25,456 bases of DNA from a virus. Of the stretch, positions 7,604-15,324 are shown piece by piece. Within the stretch, counting starts at the first letter, position 1. The number at the start of each line of letters is the position of its first letter. The stretch spans positions 1 to 25,456 of IMG/VR virus record IMGVR_UViG_3300010371_000106, one strand, 5' to 3'. Under the pieces are notes generated by a model. It did not search any database and had not been told where the DNA came from. It saw only the letters and a list, made by a program, of their open reading frames with translations. Made by a program: the position numbers and the translations under genes.

Positions 7604-9274
7604 ATGGCAGGCAAGTCCGCCATTCTGACGCTGAAAATCCTCGCTGACGCGCGCGACGCAATGAAGGGCCTGGACGACACAGCCTCTTCCGCCGACAAAC
7701 TGCAAAGCGGCGTCGGAAAGGCTGCTGTTCCTGCGGCTGCTGCTCTCGCTGCTCTCGGCGCTGCTGGGCTGAAAGCGGCTAGCGCTGCTGCGGAAGACCA
7801 GGCAGCAGCGGACCAACTAGCGCTAGCGCTGCGGAATAGCGCAGGTGCGAGCGACGCCAGCATTAAGAGCACGGAAGATTGGATTACGAAGACAAGCAAG
7901 GCCGCTGCTGTTGCTGACGATGAGCTGAGACCCGCGCTCGGAACGCTTGTGCGTGCTACCGGCGACGTGGAGGAATCACAGAAGGCAATGGGCGTCGCTC
8001 TCGACGTGTCCGCTGCGACAGGAACGGACGTGGAGAGCGTCGCTGGCGCACTCGCAAAGGCGTACGCAGGAAACACGACCAGTCTCGGCAAGATGGTTCC
8101 CGGCATTGATAAAGCGGTGCTCGCGTCCGGCGATATGAACGCGATTATGGCCGAGCTGGCGCGCACCACCGGAGGAGCAGCCGCAACAGCAGCGGACTCC
8201 GCTGCCGGAAAAATGGAGGGCATGAAAATTCAGATGGGCGAGGCCGAGGAAGCAATCGGCGGCGCTCTTCTGCCCGCGTTCGCTGGGCTCGCAACCATTC
8301 TCGCGACGGTCGCTGACTGGATTCAACGGAACACGACACTGTTTCTTGTTGTCGGAGGCGTCATCGCCGCGGCTGCTGTGAGCATTATCGCGCTCAACTT
8401 TGCGCTGAAAGCCTACGCAATCGTTCAGCAGACCGTTGCTGTTGTGACGAAGATTCTAAAGGCCGACACTATCGCGCTTAACCTCGCGTTCCTGTCGTCG
8501 CCTGTGTTCTGGATTATCGCCGCTATCGTCGCGCTCATTGTTGTGATTGTTCTCATCGCAACCAAGACCACATGGTTTCAGGATATCTGGAATGCAGCAT
8601 GGTCCGGAATTAAGGATGCAGCGGAAGCGGTGTGGAACTGGCTACAGGGCGCCGCCGTGGCAACGTTCAATTTCATTAAGTCCGCCGTGCAAGTGTATAT
8701 CAACATTTACATTGCGATTTGGAACGGGCTTGTTGCCGGCGTGGAGGCCGCGTGGAACTGGATTAAGAGCGCGATTAGCGCGGTGCTCAATGTCGTGTCC
8801 GGCATCATTCGCGGCTATATCAATATTTACGTGAGCATCTTTCAGGGCATTGTCAGCGGCGTTAGCTGGGTGTGGGACGCGCTTAAGAGCGCCGCCACCT
8901 CAGCACTTAACCTCATCCTTGTTCCGGTGAACGCCGTCAAAACCGCATTCGATAAAGTGGTCGACGCTATCCGCTCCGTAATCGAATGGCTCGGAAAGAT
9001 CAAAGTTCCCGACGTGCTGGGCAAGATCGGCTCCGCACTCAGCAACCTGAATCCGTTTAGCGCAACAGCAGCAGCGAGCAGCACAGCGCCGAGCGTCGTC
9101 GGAGCGCGTGGGCTCTCCGCATTCGCTGGCGCTCCCGCACTCACGAATGCGCGCAGCGTAAGCGCTCCAACAATAGTCATTCAGGGTGCGCTTGACCCGG
9201 TTGCCGTCGCTCGGCAAATCCGTCTGATTCTGAGAGCTGACGAGAGGCGGCAAAGCGGGGTGATTCTCCGATGA
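7604..9274 (+). CDS. Tape measure protein
   Basis: The 556-residue product sets tail length and may help DNA cross the membrane. The N-terminal ~240 residues are Ala-rich and helical, with the LGKMVPGIDKAVLASGDMNAIMAELARTTGG segment common in actinophage tape measures (residues 161-191). Two hydrophobic stretches follow (about 246-280 and 301-320). Residues 323-430 carry three Trp-rich repeats with a 40-residue period, ending NWLQGA, NWIKSA and DALKSA. The start ATG has AGGAGG upstream. By the rule that tail length scales with this protein, the tail should be short, roughly 80 nm; that figure is an inference from the general relation, not measured. Confidence 0.93.
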   Translation: MAGKSAILTLKILADARDAMKGLDDTASSADKLQSGVGKAAVPAAAALAALGAAGLKAASAAAEDQAAADQLALALRNSAGASDASIKSTEDWITKTSKAAAVADDELRPALGTLVRATGDVEESQKAMGVALDVSAATGTDVESVAGALAKAYAGNTTSLGKMVPGIDKAVLASGDMNAIMAELARTTGGAAATAADSAAGKMEGMKIQMGEAEEAIGGALLPAFAGLATILATVADWIQRNTTLFLVVGGVIAAAAVSIIALNFALKAYAIVQQTVAVVTKILKADTIALNLAFLSSPVFWIIAAIVALIVVIVLIATKTTWFQDIWNAAWSGIKDAAEAVWNWLQGAAVATFNFIKSAVQVYINIYIAIWNGLVAGVEAAWNWIKSAISAVLNVVSGIIRGYINIYVSIFQGIVSGVSWVWDALKSAATSALNLILVPVNAVKTAFDKVVDAIRSVIEWLGKIKVPDVLGKIGSALSNLNPFSATAAASSTAPSVVGARGLSAFAGAPALTNARSVSAPTIVIQGALDPVAVARQIRLILRADERRQSGVILR

Positions 9275-11745
9275 CGACAGGAACAAGCGTCACGGTTCTT
9301 GTTGACGGCGTAGAGGCTGCGGACGGCTGCAACAGCGAGGATTACGACCAGCCCGTCATTCTCGACAACCTCTCCGTCACGTGGGGCCGCTCCGACACGA
9401 TGAGTCAGCCGGAAGCCGACACGTGCTCCTTTGAAATCATGGACCCGACAGGAGAAGGATTCTCCGGAGCGGTCCGCACAGGCTCACGGATTGACGTTCT
9501 CGCGCGCGGCGTCGTGGACGAATCAGCGAGCACACCCACATTTGTCAATCCCGGATTTGAAACAGACACGGTGACGTGGGCGACGACAGGAGGAACAGCA
9601 GCACGGACCACCGTCCGCTCTGTGTCCGCGCCCTACTCGCTCAACGTCCGCCCAAGCGTCTCTAGCGCTCCGGTCGCTCTCCTACTCGCGCCCGCTCCTT
9701 TCGTCGCTCCTGGGACGGACCCAGACGCGTGGGACGACATTCCAACGGTCGAGCTGGGAGAGACGTGGACGCTCAGCGTTGCTCTCTGGCTTCCGCGCGG
9801 AGCAACAGCACAGATTCAGCCGATGCTCTTTACCGGCCCGTATTCCGCTGCTGCGACGCCGACGCCTGACGCTCCACGCATCGTCACAGGTGAAGCGCGC
9901 TGGATTAATTACACAATCGCTTACACCGTTGCTGCGGACGTAACGCGCTGGCTCGGAATGCAAATCACGCTCTCGCCTGCCGGGCTCGCATGGGACGAAA
10001 TGCCGCCCACGCTGACGTGGGACACAGTTGACCCCACATGGAATTGGGACGACCTCGGCACAATGTATGTCGATGACGCGCAGGTCACGTCGCCTGCTTC
10101 TCCGAGCGCTGCAACAGTGCTCGTCTTCTCCGGGCGCGTCACGGAACTATCAGCGTCCTGGGACGACGCTGCGGACGCTCCTGTCGTCGCCGTCACCGCA
10201 AGCGGATTCACAGCCGATTTGGAGAACCGGCGCGTAGGCGATGAGCCGTGGAATGTGGAGAGCGTGGACGCGCGCTCTAACAGAATCCTGAGCCTCGCCG
10301 GACTGCCAATCAGCATTGATATCGACACGTCGATTGACCAAACGCTGTTGAGCTGGCGCGACGTAGACACGCAGGGCGCACTAGGACTGCTGCAATCCAT
10401 CGCCGTTTCTGTAGACGCTGTGCTGTGGCCTGCTGTGCATTCAGCCATCGGCGCTTACCTGCGTATGGAAGATCCGGCAATGCGGCCGTCGCTGCTGAAA
10501 CTCACGGAGTATCTAGGCTCGCCGCCCGTGGTCGAGCGGACAAACACCGTCATTAATCCAGACTTTGAGACGAGCCCGACAGTTGGGTGGGCGTCGTTCT
10601 TTTCGCCGACGGTCACGCGTGACACGACGGAGAAGCATTCCGGCGCTGCGTCAATGAAGGTCGTGAAGACGAACGCGACGCAGGCGCAGGGGCGCATTGC
10701 GGGCTCGCAGCCCGTGCCAGTTCCGGGCGACACATTGCACGCCGTCGCGTGGGTCAAGGGCGCCGCTGGAATCAATATGCGTCTCTCCTTTAAGAAGGAT
10801 GGCGGCAGCGTCGGCTCAGGCAGTTTCGCATTCACTACTAACGGAGCGTGGCAGCGAGTCGAAACGCGCTTTACTGTTCCGGACCCTGCTGCTGCGTATT
10901 ACCAACCGATGATTATTACCGCAGGAAACTCGGACCCTGTGGGCACAACGTTCTGGGTTGACGATGTTTTCTGCGAGCACAACACAGACGGGGACCCATT
11001 CACCGGTGATACCCCGGACACTGCAACTAAGAATTTTGCGTGGACGGGAACTGCACACGAAACAACCTCCACGCAGAGCACCGTGCAGACGCGCCTAATC
11101 GTCATTGTGCAGAGCGACCCCGACGAAGGAGTCAACGTCTCGGCGTGCGACGTGCTCCGCGACCCCGTGACGTGGATTCAGAGCGTCGCGGATATCGCCA
11201 CACGCGCTTACGTGTCATGGAAACAACAGGGCGTAGACGAAGAGGGATTGCCCACAACGACGGACATTACAGAGGTAGAGATTGACGCGCCGCTAGAGCA
11301 GCGACACGGCACGCGCACCGTCTCTATCTCCACGGAGCTGCAATCACAGGCTGACGCCCAGGACGTTGCTTCTCGCGTTCTCGCTCGCACATCTTCTGAC
11401 GCGTGGAGAGCGGGCGGAGTTACTATCGACGATGACGATTTAATGCCCGGCGACGATACGGAAATGCTGCTGTTCCTGCTGGACGGCACAAGCCGAATTG
11501 GAAGCCCGGTGGTGCTTACTGATATGCCGGAATGGGCCCCGGGCGGAACGCGCACAGGGACATATCTCGAAGGAGGCACGTACTCCTTTACCGGTGGACG
11601 CTGGGTGCTGCAATTGGTTGTTTCGTCAGCAGGTAGCGGCGTAGGACAGTCCGCACAATGGGACGAGCTGGACCCGTCGTGGACGTGGAATGAATGGGAC
11701 CCGTCGCTGACGTGGAATGACCTAAGAGGCGTTGCAGCACCCTAG
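9271..11745 (+). CDS. Large tail-tip protein with two carbohydrate-binding-like modules
   Basis: The 824-residue product starts on ATGA overlapping the tape measure stop. Residues 1-85 and about 280-400 plus 605-760 look like the scaffold of a minor tail protein of the actinophage kind (VLVFSGRVTEL, TADLENRRVG, VADIATRAYVSW, VTIDDDDLMPGDD). Two beta-sandwich modules are inserted: one from about 91 to 272, starting FVNPGFETDTVTW, and one from about 428 to 568, starting INPDFETSPTVGW and ending FWVDDVFCEH. These resemble CBM_4_9/CBM6-type sugar-binding domains. Short motifs DPTWNWDDL, DPSWTWNEW and DPSLTWNDL occur near residue 254 and at the C-terminus. It probably combines distal-tail and receptor-binding functions, since no other large tail-tip gene is present. 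Confidence 0.8.
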   Translation: MTTGTSVTVLVDGVEAADGCNSEDYDQPVILDNLSVTWGRSDTMSQPEADTCSFEIMDPTGEGFSGAVRTGSRIDVLARGVVDESASTPTFVNPGFETDTVTWATTGGTAARTTVRSVSAPYSLNVRPSVSSAPVALLLAPAPFVAPGTDPDAWDDIPTVELGETWTLSVALWLPRGATAQIQPMLFTGPYSAAATPTPDAPRIVTGEARWINYTIAYTVAADVTRWLGMQITLSPAGLAWDEMPPTLTWDTVDPTWNWDDLGTMYVDDAQVTSPASPSAATVLVFSGRVTELSASWDDAADAPVVAVTASGFTADLENRRVGDEPWNVESVDARSNRILSLAGLPISIDIDTSIDQTLLSWRDVDTQGALGLLQSIAVSVDAVLWPAVHSAIGAYLRMEDPAMRPSLLKLTEYLGSPPVVERTNTVINPDFETSPTVGWASFFSPTVTRDTTEKHSGAASMKVVKTNATQAQGRIAGSQPVPVPGDTLHAVAWVKGAAGINMRLSFKKDGGSVGSGSFAFTTNGAWQRVETRFTVPDPAAAYYQPMIITAGNSDPVGTTFWVDDVFCEHNTDGDPFTGDTPDTATKNFAWTGTAHETTSTQSTVQTRLIVIVQSDPDEGVNVSACDVLRDPVTWIQSVADIATRAYVSWKQQGVDEEGLPTTTDITEVEIDAPLEQRHGTRTVSISTELQSQADAQDVASRVLARTSSDAWRAGGVTIDDDDLMPGDDTEMLLFLLDGTSRIGSPVVLTDMPEWAPGGTRTGTYLEGGTYSFTGGRWVLQLVVSSAGSGVGQSAQWDELDPSWTWNEWDPSLTWNDLRGVAAP

Positions 11746-11759
11746 AAGGAAGGGAAGTC

Positions 11760-12218
11760 ATGGCAACAACACCGGGTGGCCTGCCGTATCCCGTGGGCAC
11801 AGACAAAGTGGTCGACGGCGACGACGCAATTAAGGCCCTCGCGACAACGCTGGATGACTTCAACACGCCTCGGTCGGCGATCGGTTCCAGTGGTGGACTC
11901 TCCGGAGCCGACACAGCAATTGCGACACTCGCATTGCCCGTCGGGAAGTGGGCGCTGCTCCTGACCGTCACCTGCGACTGGTCGGTTACCGGAGCGGCGC
12001 GCTACCTCATGACCATTCATGGAACCGATTGGGCAACGCTCGCCTCGACACAGGTTTATATTGCGACGACGACCGGGACGATTCCTGCGGTAATGCAGGT
12101 TGTTCGCTACGTCGTCGCCACTGCCGGGAATGTGACGTTCACCGCATATCAGCAAGGCGTGACGGGCGGGCAGGCGACTCTTGTCTCGGCAATCCTGACG
12201 GCGCGACGCGTGGCCTAA
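11760..12218 (+). CDS. Small tail fibre / receptor-binding protein candidate
   Basis: The 152-residue product has a strong ribosome site (AAGGAAGGGAAG) before ATG 11760. Its N-terminus GGLPYPVGTDKVVDGDDAIK is a signature shared by many actinophage tail fibre proteins, where it likely anchors to the tail tip. The remaining ~100 residues are beta-rich (WALLLTVTCDWSVTGAARYL, TQVYIATTTGTIPAVMQVVR) and could form a trimeric head domain. It is short for a fibre, so it may act as an adhesin tip alongside the large tail protein upstream. Confidence 0.7.
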   Translation: MATTPGGLPYPVGTDKVVDGDDAIKALATTLDDFNTPRSAIGSSGGLSGADTAIATLALPVGKWALLLTVTCDWSVTGAARYLMTIHGTDWATLASTQVYIATTTGTIPAVMQVVRYVVATAGNVTFTAYQQGVTGGQATLVSAILTARRVA

Positions 12219-12245
12219 GAAACAAAAACGGAGAGAGGAACGCAC

Positions 12246-12542
12246 ATGAGTTACCAGGACATGTACGACCTGACGGTCGAGCCGTCATTTCAGCAGCGAC
12301 TCACCGCAGCAGCCAGCGAGCAGGCGCTCATTTTCGTGAATGACGCGCGCCCGGAATTCGTCGCCCCGTCGCAACTCATCATTCTCAACAACGGCAACGC
12401 GCGTCCGCTTTTCAGTCTCGTAGCTGCACAGCCTGATATCTCCCAGGAGTCAGACGACCTGGAACTACTCGCGGCGTTGCAGTACGTGTGGCCTCTGTAC
12501 GGCGCAGCCATTCTCGCGGCGAACGAAAGCCCAGCAGCGTGA
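12246..12542 (+). CDS. Hypothetical protein in tail module
   Basis: The 98-residue product has GAGAGAGG upstream of ATG 12246. It contains a helical start (EPSFQQRLTAAASEQALIFV), a central beta part (APSQLIILNNGNARPLFSLV) and a hydrophobic helix (AALQYVWPLYGAAILAANE) at the C-terminus that is not long enough to call a membrane segment with certainty. I do not recognise the family. Its place between fibre and lysis genes suggests a minor virion or assembly role. Confidence 0.7.
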   Translation: MSYQDMYDLTVEPSFQQRLTAAASEQALIFVNDARPEFVAPSQLIILNNGNARPLFSLVAAQPDISQESDDLELLAALQYVWPLYGAAILAANESPAA

Positions 12543-12808
12543 CTATGCAAGATGCAGGAGTGCGACACGTTCGCGTGCGTCTCGCGCTTGTGCTCACATT
12601 CCTGCGCTCACTCGCAGGGCGTCGAGGCTGGGCGCATGTGACGTGGCACGGACAAGGATTCACGTACACAATCTTTGCCGTCCGCGACCCGCTCGGAAAC
12701 ACAGCCGTCGTAACCGTGGACGATGACACGAGCGGAGAAGGAATAGGCGCAGAAGACACGACGCCTCTCCGTAAGCGTCTCGCCGAGCTGCTGGGGATAC
12801 AGCCATGA
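12539..12808 (+). CDS. Hypothetical protein before the lysis genes
   Basis: The product is 89 residues from GTG 12539, which overlaps the previous stop as GTGA, or 87 from ATG 12545; neither start has a clear ribosome site. After a basic helix (RHVRVRLALVLTFLRSLAGRRG) it has a beta hairpin with AHVTWHGQGFTYTIFAV and AVVTVDDDTSGEG and ends PLRKRLAELLGIQP. No family was recognised. It overlaps the CHAP-like lysin start by ATGA, so it is co-translated with the lysis cassette. Confidence 0.65.
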   Translation: MTMQDAGVRHVRVRLALVLTFLRSLAGRRGWAHVTWHGQGFTYTIFAVRDPLGNTAVVTVDDDTSGEGIGAEDTTPLRKRLAELLGIQP

Positions 12809-13425
12809 GCCTTCCGATTGCGCCGCTCACAGGACAGGCAGCGATTGACAAGGCGCGCTCACGCGTCGGAGGCACAATGCCCGCTAGCGGCTACTGTCTC
12901 CAATTCACGCGTGAATGCTTTGCCGTGCCCGCTGTTTACGCGTCCGCGCGTGACGCTGGTCTAGCCGTCAATGTGGGGCATCGCGATAGAGAGCCTGCGC
13001 CGGGATCGCCCGTGTGGTTCCTTACGTCCAGCGTGTATGACCACGTGTGCTTTTACGTCGGGCCCAACGAAGTGATTAGCACCTTCAATGAGCAGATTCG
13101 CAGTTTCAACGGCATTAGTTCCATCGAGGCAAACTTTAGTGGGACGTATGTCGGATGGGGCGAGGACCTCAACGAATATCAGACGCTCGTCGGCGGCGAG
13201 ACTCCGCCAGAGCCGATTCCGGAGGAGAACGATATGCCGTGGTTCATTCGTCGCAGCGACGGAGCGATTGTCATTGTGAGCCCTACGGGCGTTCGCACTG
13301 TTACCTCTGTGCAGTGGGACGTGTATAACAATCTCGGGCTCGCCGTCTTCCCGCCGGGAATGGGCTCGATGGACCCAGGCCCGTTTAACGAAATCGTCAA
13401 CTCTCTGGGTGGAATCGTCGGCTGA
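12805..13425 (+). CDS. CHAP/NlpC-like endolysin with duplicated C-terminal domain
   Basis: The 206-residue product is a likely cysteine amidase or endopeptidase that cuts peptidoglycan. The catalytic pattern is GYCLQFTRECF with C31 and a His in YDHVCFYVG (H80), matching the Cys-then-His order of CHAP and NlpC/P60 enzymes. APGSPVWFL at residues 65-73 is the usual strand before the His. A Pro/Glu linker (TPPEPIPEEND, about 133-143) leads to a ~62-residue C-terminal domain starting PWFIRRSDG. The same domain ends the next gene. It may bind the cell wall, but this is inferred from its place after a linker. Confidence 0.8.
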   Translation: MSLPIAPLTGQAAIDKARSRVGGTMPASGYCLQFTRECFAVPAVYASARDAGLAVNVGHRDREPAPGSPVWFLTSSVYDHVCFYVGPNEVISTFNEQIRSFNGISSIEANFSGTYVGWGEDLNEYQTLVGGETPPEPIPEENDMPWFIRRSDGAIVIVSPTGVRTVTSVQWDVYNNLGLAVFPPGMGSMDPGPFNEIVNSLGGIVG

Positions 13426-13428
13426 CTC

Positions 13429-14094
13429 ATGGCCGTTGCTGGAATGCCAATCTCCGCGCGCAACGGAAGACTCCGCGCGGACGAGCTGGCGCGCGTCCGC
13501 ACAGGGCAGCCGCTCGGCATTGCGTGCGCTCTGTCCTATGCGCGGCTAGACCACGCAATGCGCGTAGCGGGTCAGGGCGCATTGACGCTCACGGCTGGAC
13601 TCTCCGGATATCGGACGCTCGCTGAGCAGCAGCACCTACGCAATATCGGACTCACGACAATTGCAGTAGGTCGCTCCGTCCACGGAGAAGGACTCGCCGC
13701 AGATTTCCAGCAGTTGGGCGGAATGAACGGCACGCGCTATCGCTGGCTTGTGAATCACGGGCGCGCGTTCGGATGGTTCCACCCGTCCTGGGCCACGCCC
13801 GGTTCCCCGCATCATTGGGAATACAACATTGCGCTAGACAGGCATCGCACACAAACCCCTGCGCCGCCTCCTGAGCCTGAGCCGCCCGCTGAGTCCGGCT
13901 TTCCGTGGTTCATTCGTCGCAGCGACGGACTCATTGTGATTGTGTCGCGAGCTGGCGGCGTGCGCGGACTCAGCGCTGCCGCGTGGGCGACATACGGGAA
14001 TCTGGGCATGGCCGGATTTGAGCCAGGTTTCAGCAACATGGACCCAGGACCGTTCGCAGAAGTGATTGCATCGCTCGGCGGGATGCGTGGCTAA
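13429..14094 (+). CDS. M15-type D,D/L,D-peptidase endolysin with shared C-terminal domain
   Basis: The 221-residue product fits the peptidase M15 (VanY-like) family, zinc enzymes that cut stem peptides in peptidoglycan. The metal motif SVHGEGLAADF (S83, H85, D92) and the second His region PHHWEY (H128-H129) are visible, with SGYRTLAEQQHL before them. A linker of Pro and Glu (about 144-156) leads to the same ~62-residue domain as in the upstream lysin: about 38 of 62 aligned positions are identical by eye. It starts four bases after the upstream stop and its stop overlaps the holin ATG as TAATG. Confidence 0.88.
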   Translation: MAVAGMPISARNGRLRADELARVRTGQPLGIACALSYARLDHAMRVAGQGALTLTAGLSGYRTLAEQQHLRNIGLTTIAVGRSVHGEGLAADFQQLGGMNGTRYRWLVNHGRAFGWFHPSWATPGSPHHWEYNIALDRHRTQTPAPPPEPEPPAESGFPWFIRRSDGLIVIVSRAGGVRGLSAAAWATYGNLGMAGFEPGFSNMDPGPFAEVIASLGGMRG

Positions 14095-14357
14095 TGTTCA
14101 AAGACAGAAGCGTTGTGGGCGTCGTCATCATTCTGTTTGCGCTCACAACGTGTCTCGTCCTGCTGCTGACCGGCGCAGCAGTCGCAATCATCGCCGTGTT
14201 TCAGATTGACGTTCCAGCGGCGCAGACGGGCGCAACAACGTCGTTCCTGCGTCACAGCGTGGACCTCATCCTGGCTGGACTGCTCGGGCTGCTCGCTGGC
14301 TCCGGGCGCGGCTGGAAGAGCGACGAGCAGCCCAGCGCGCTGCCGCCCGCTGCGTGA
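14094..14357 (+). CDS. Holin
   Basis: The 87-residue product has two hydrophobic segments: about 8-37 (VVGVVIILFALTTCLVLLLT onward) and about 55-69 (SVDLILAGLLGLLAG). A charged, Pro-rich tail follows (GRGWKSDEQPSALPP). Small size, two membrane segments and position right after the lysins fit a holin that opens the membrane to lysin at the end of infection. The stop TGA is also part of the first TGACTAG repeat. Confidence 0.8.
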   Translation: MFKDRSVVGVVIILFALTTCLVLLLTGAAVAIIAVFQIDVPAAQTGATTSFLRHSVDLILAGLLGLLAGSGRGWKSDEQPSALPPAA

Positions 14358-14564
14358 CTAGAGCGTGACTAGAACCGCTCTCTGGTCCTAGTCATCTGAC
14401 TAGCGGACGCGTGCGCCACGCTCAGCGCGAGCGCGTCTCGTGCGCTGTAATGCACCGTCTTGTCCGGATTTGAGCGTGCGCGCAGGCATCCAGAAGATGA
14501 GAGCGACGCTGTAAAGGTGCACGTCAGAGCGCTGCGATTGACCGGTGACTAGCAGATTGACTAG
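14355..14564 (+). repeat. TGACTAG heptamer array (5 direct, 1 inverted)
   Basis: TGACTAG occurs on the + strand at 14355, 14366, 14397, 14546 and 14558, and its complement CTAGTCA at 14388. Two pairs are 11-12 bases apart, about one helix turn, and the copy pair at 14388/14397 forms the palindrome CTAGTCATCTGACTAG. I did not find this heptamer elsewhere in the window. The array looks like binding sites for a regulator, or arm-type sites for the integrase encoded downstream. Confidence 0.75.
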
Positions 14565-14614
14565 ATTCTCTTTCGCACGAGTACTCCAAACAACGCGAGA
14601 GAGCAGGAACGAAC
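14358..14614 (+). promoter_or_regulatory. Non-coding gap between late genes and the integrase operon
   Basis: No convincing gene lies in these 257 bases. The left end and the right end hold TGACTAG copies; the middle (about 14404-14537) is G+C-rich with two GCTGTAA copies followed by partly similar sequence (near 14444 and 14509). A promoter near the right end drives the downstream operon, and a terminator for the late transcript may be here but no clear hairpin plus U-run was seen. Confidence 0.6.
14538..14567 (+). promoter_or_regulatory. Candidate promoter for the integrase operon, overlapped by TGACTAG sites
   Basis: TTGACC (14538-14543) and TAGATT (14562-14567) are separated by 18 bases, close to the sigma-70 pattern (5 of 6 and 4 of 6 matches). 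One TGACTAG copy lies in the spacer and another overlaps the -10 box, which is where a repressor would block polymerase. The next gene starts at 14615 with an AGGAAC ribosome site. Confidence 0.5.
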
Positions 14615-15163
14615 ATGGCTAGGAACACGCGCAAGAGCACGCAGGAAGAGCCGAGCTGGACGGAGCCGACGCCGCTGCTGGACGAGGGGACGCTCTACCT
14701 CGCGCACGACCGTTACGTCTGCGGACGGATGGAGTGCTGCGGGGTGACGGCGCTCTACACGCGTCAGACGCTCGGCGGCGCTCCGGTGCTGGACGTGACT
14801 CCGGAGGAGGTCGCTGCGTGGCAGACGCTCCACGACGGAGCGCCGCTCGTCTGCCAGTGCGGCAAGGTCGTTGCGACGTTCGAGGCGCTGCGTCCGCTCG
14901 CAGAGATTGAGCGCGACGCTGAGAGCGCTGGGCTCATGAAGAAGAAGCGCGCTCCGCGTGCGCGGAAGGCTCCGACGCTGACGCTCGTCCCTGCTCCTGT
15001 GAGCGCTCCGGAGACGACGGACGCACGCGAGGAGCGGAAGCCCGAGAAGAGCGCTCAGCGACGCGGCCTGACGTGTCAGTGGGTCGCCTGCGACAAGCGC
15101 GCGACGAGCGTTCGCGCGCTCGCCGGGCAGAAGTGGTCTGTCTGCTCGGAGCACTCCGCATGA
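14615..15163 (+). CDS. Hypothetical Cys-rich (zinc-binding?) protein
   Basis: The 182-residue product is first in the integrase operon. It has two Cys clusters: CGRMECCG near residues 36-43 with CQCG near 80-83, and a C-terminal CQWVACDK with WSVCSEHSA (C-x5-C ... C-x2-H). These could bind zinc. Between them lies a basic, Pro/Ala-rich linker (KKKRAPRARKAPTLTLVPAP). I do not recognise a family. Its stop overlaps the next ATG by ATGA, and that gene overlaps the integrase likewise, so the three are one unit. Confidence 0.7.
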   Translation: MARNTRKSTQEEPSWTEPTPLLDEGTLYLAHDRYVCGRMECCGVTALYTRQTLGGAPVLDVTPEEVAAWQTLHDGAPLVCQCGKVVATFEALRPLAEIERDAESAGLMKKKRAPRARKAPTLTLVPAPVSAPETTDAREERKPEKSAQRRGLTCQWVACDKRATSVRALAGQKWSVCSEHSA

Positions 15164-15324
15164 GCGCGCACATTCCGACGACGGAGACGACGCGCGGCGA
15201 AACGAACGGAGCGTGCTCCTGCGGGTGGAGCATGAACTACGCGTATTCCGGCGACATTCCGTGGAGAGAACAGCAGGCAATGAAGGACGCACAGCAGCAC
15301 GCAGACAAGGAGAACGCGCGATGA
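15160..15324 (+). CDS. Small hypothetical protein with CxC motif
   Basis: This 54-residue protein has ATGA overlaps with the genes on both sides and GGAG before its start. The sequence contains GACSCGWSMNY, an IPWREQQAMKDAQQHADKE helix and ends ENAR. Similar short proteins with a CSCGW motif and a His-containing helix are common beside regulatory genes of actinophages; the motif looks like half of a zinc site. Its function is unknown. Confidence 0.7.
   Translation: MSAHIPTTETTRGETNGACSCGWSMNYAYSGDIPWREQQAMKDAQQHADKENAR

Noticed and set aside
7504-8223. 239-codon minus-strand frame opposite the tape measure gene
   Set aside because: Ala/Ser-rich shadow of an Ala-rich gene; it would be alone on the minus strand in the late region.
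14355-14564. CRISPR-like array
   Set aside because: Repeats are only seven bases, spacing is irregular and no cas gene is near; the Cas4-like nuclease belongs to the recombination genes.
15213-15320. Longer integrase N-terminus
   Set aside because: The extra 36 codons overlap the upstream 54-residue gene and have no ribosome site; ATG 15321 has AAGGAG and an ATGA overlap.
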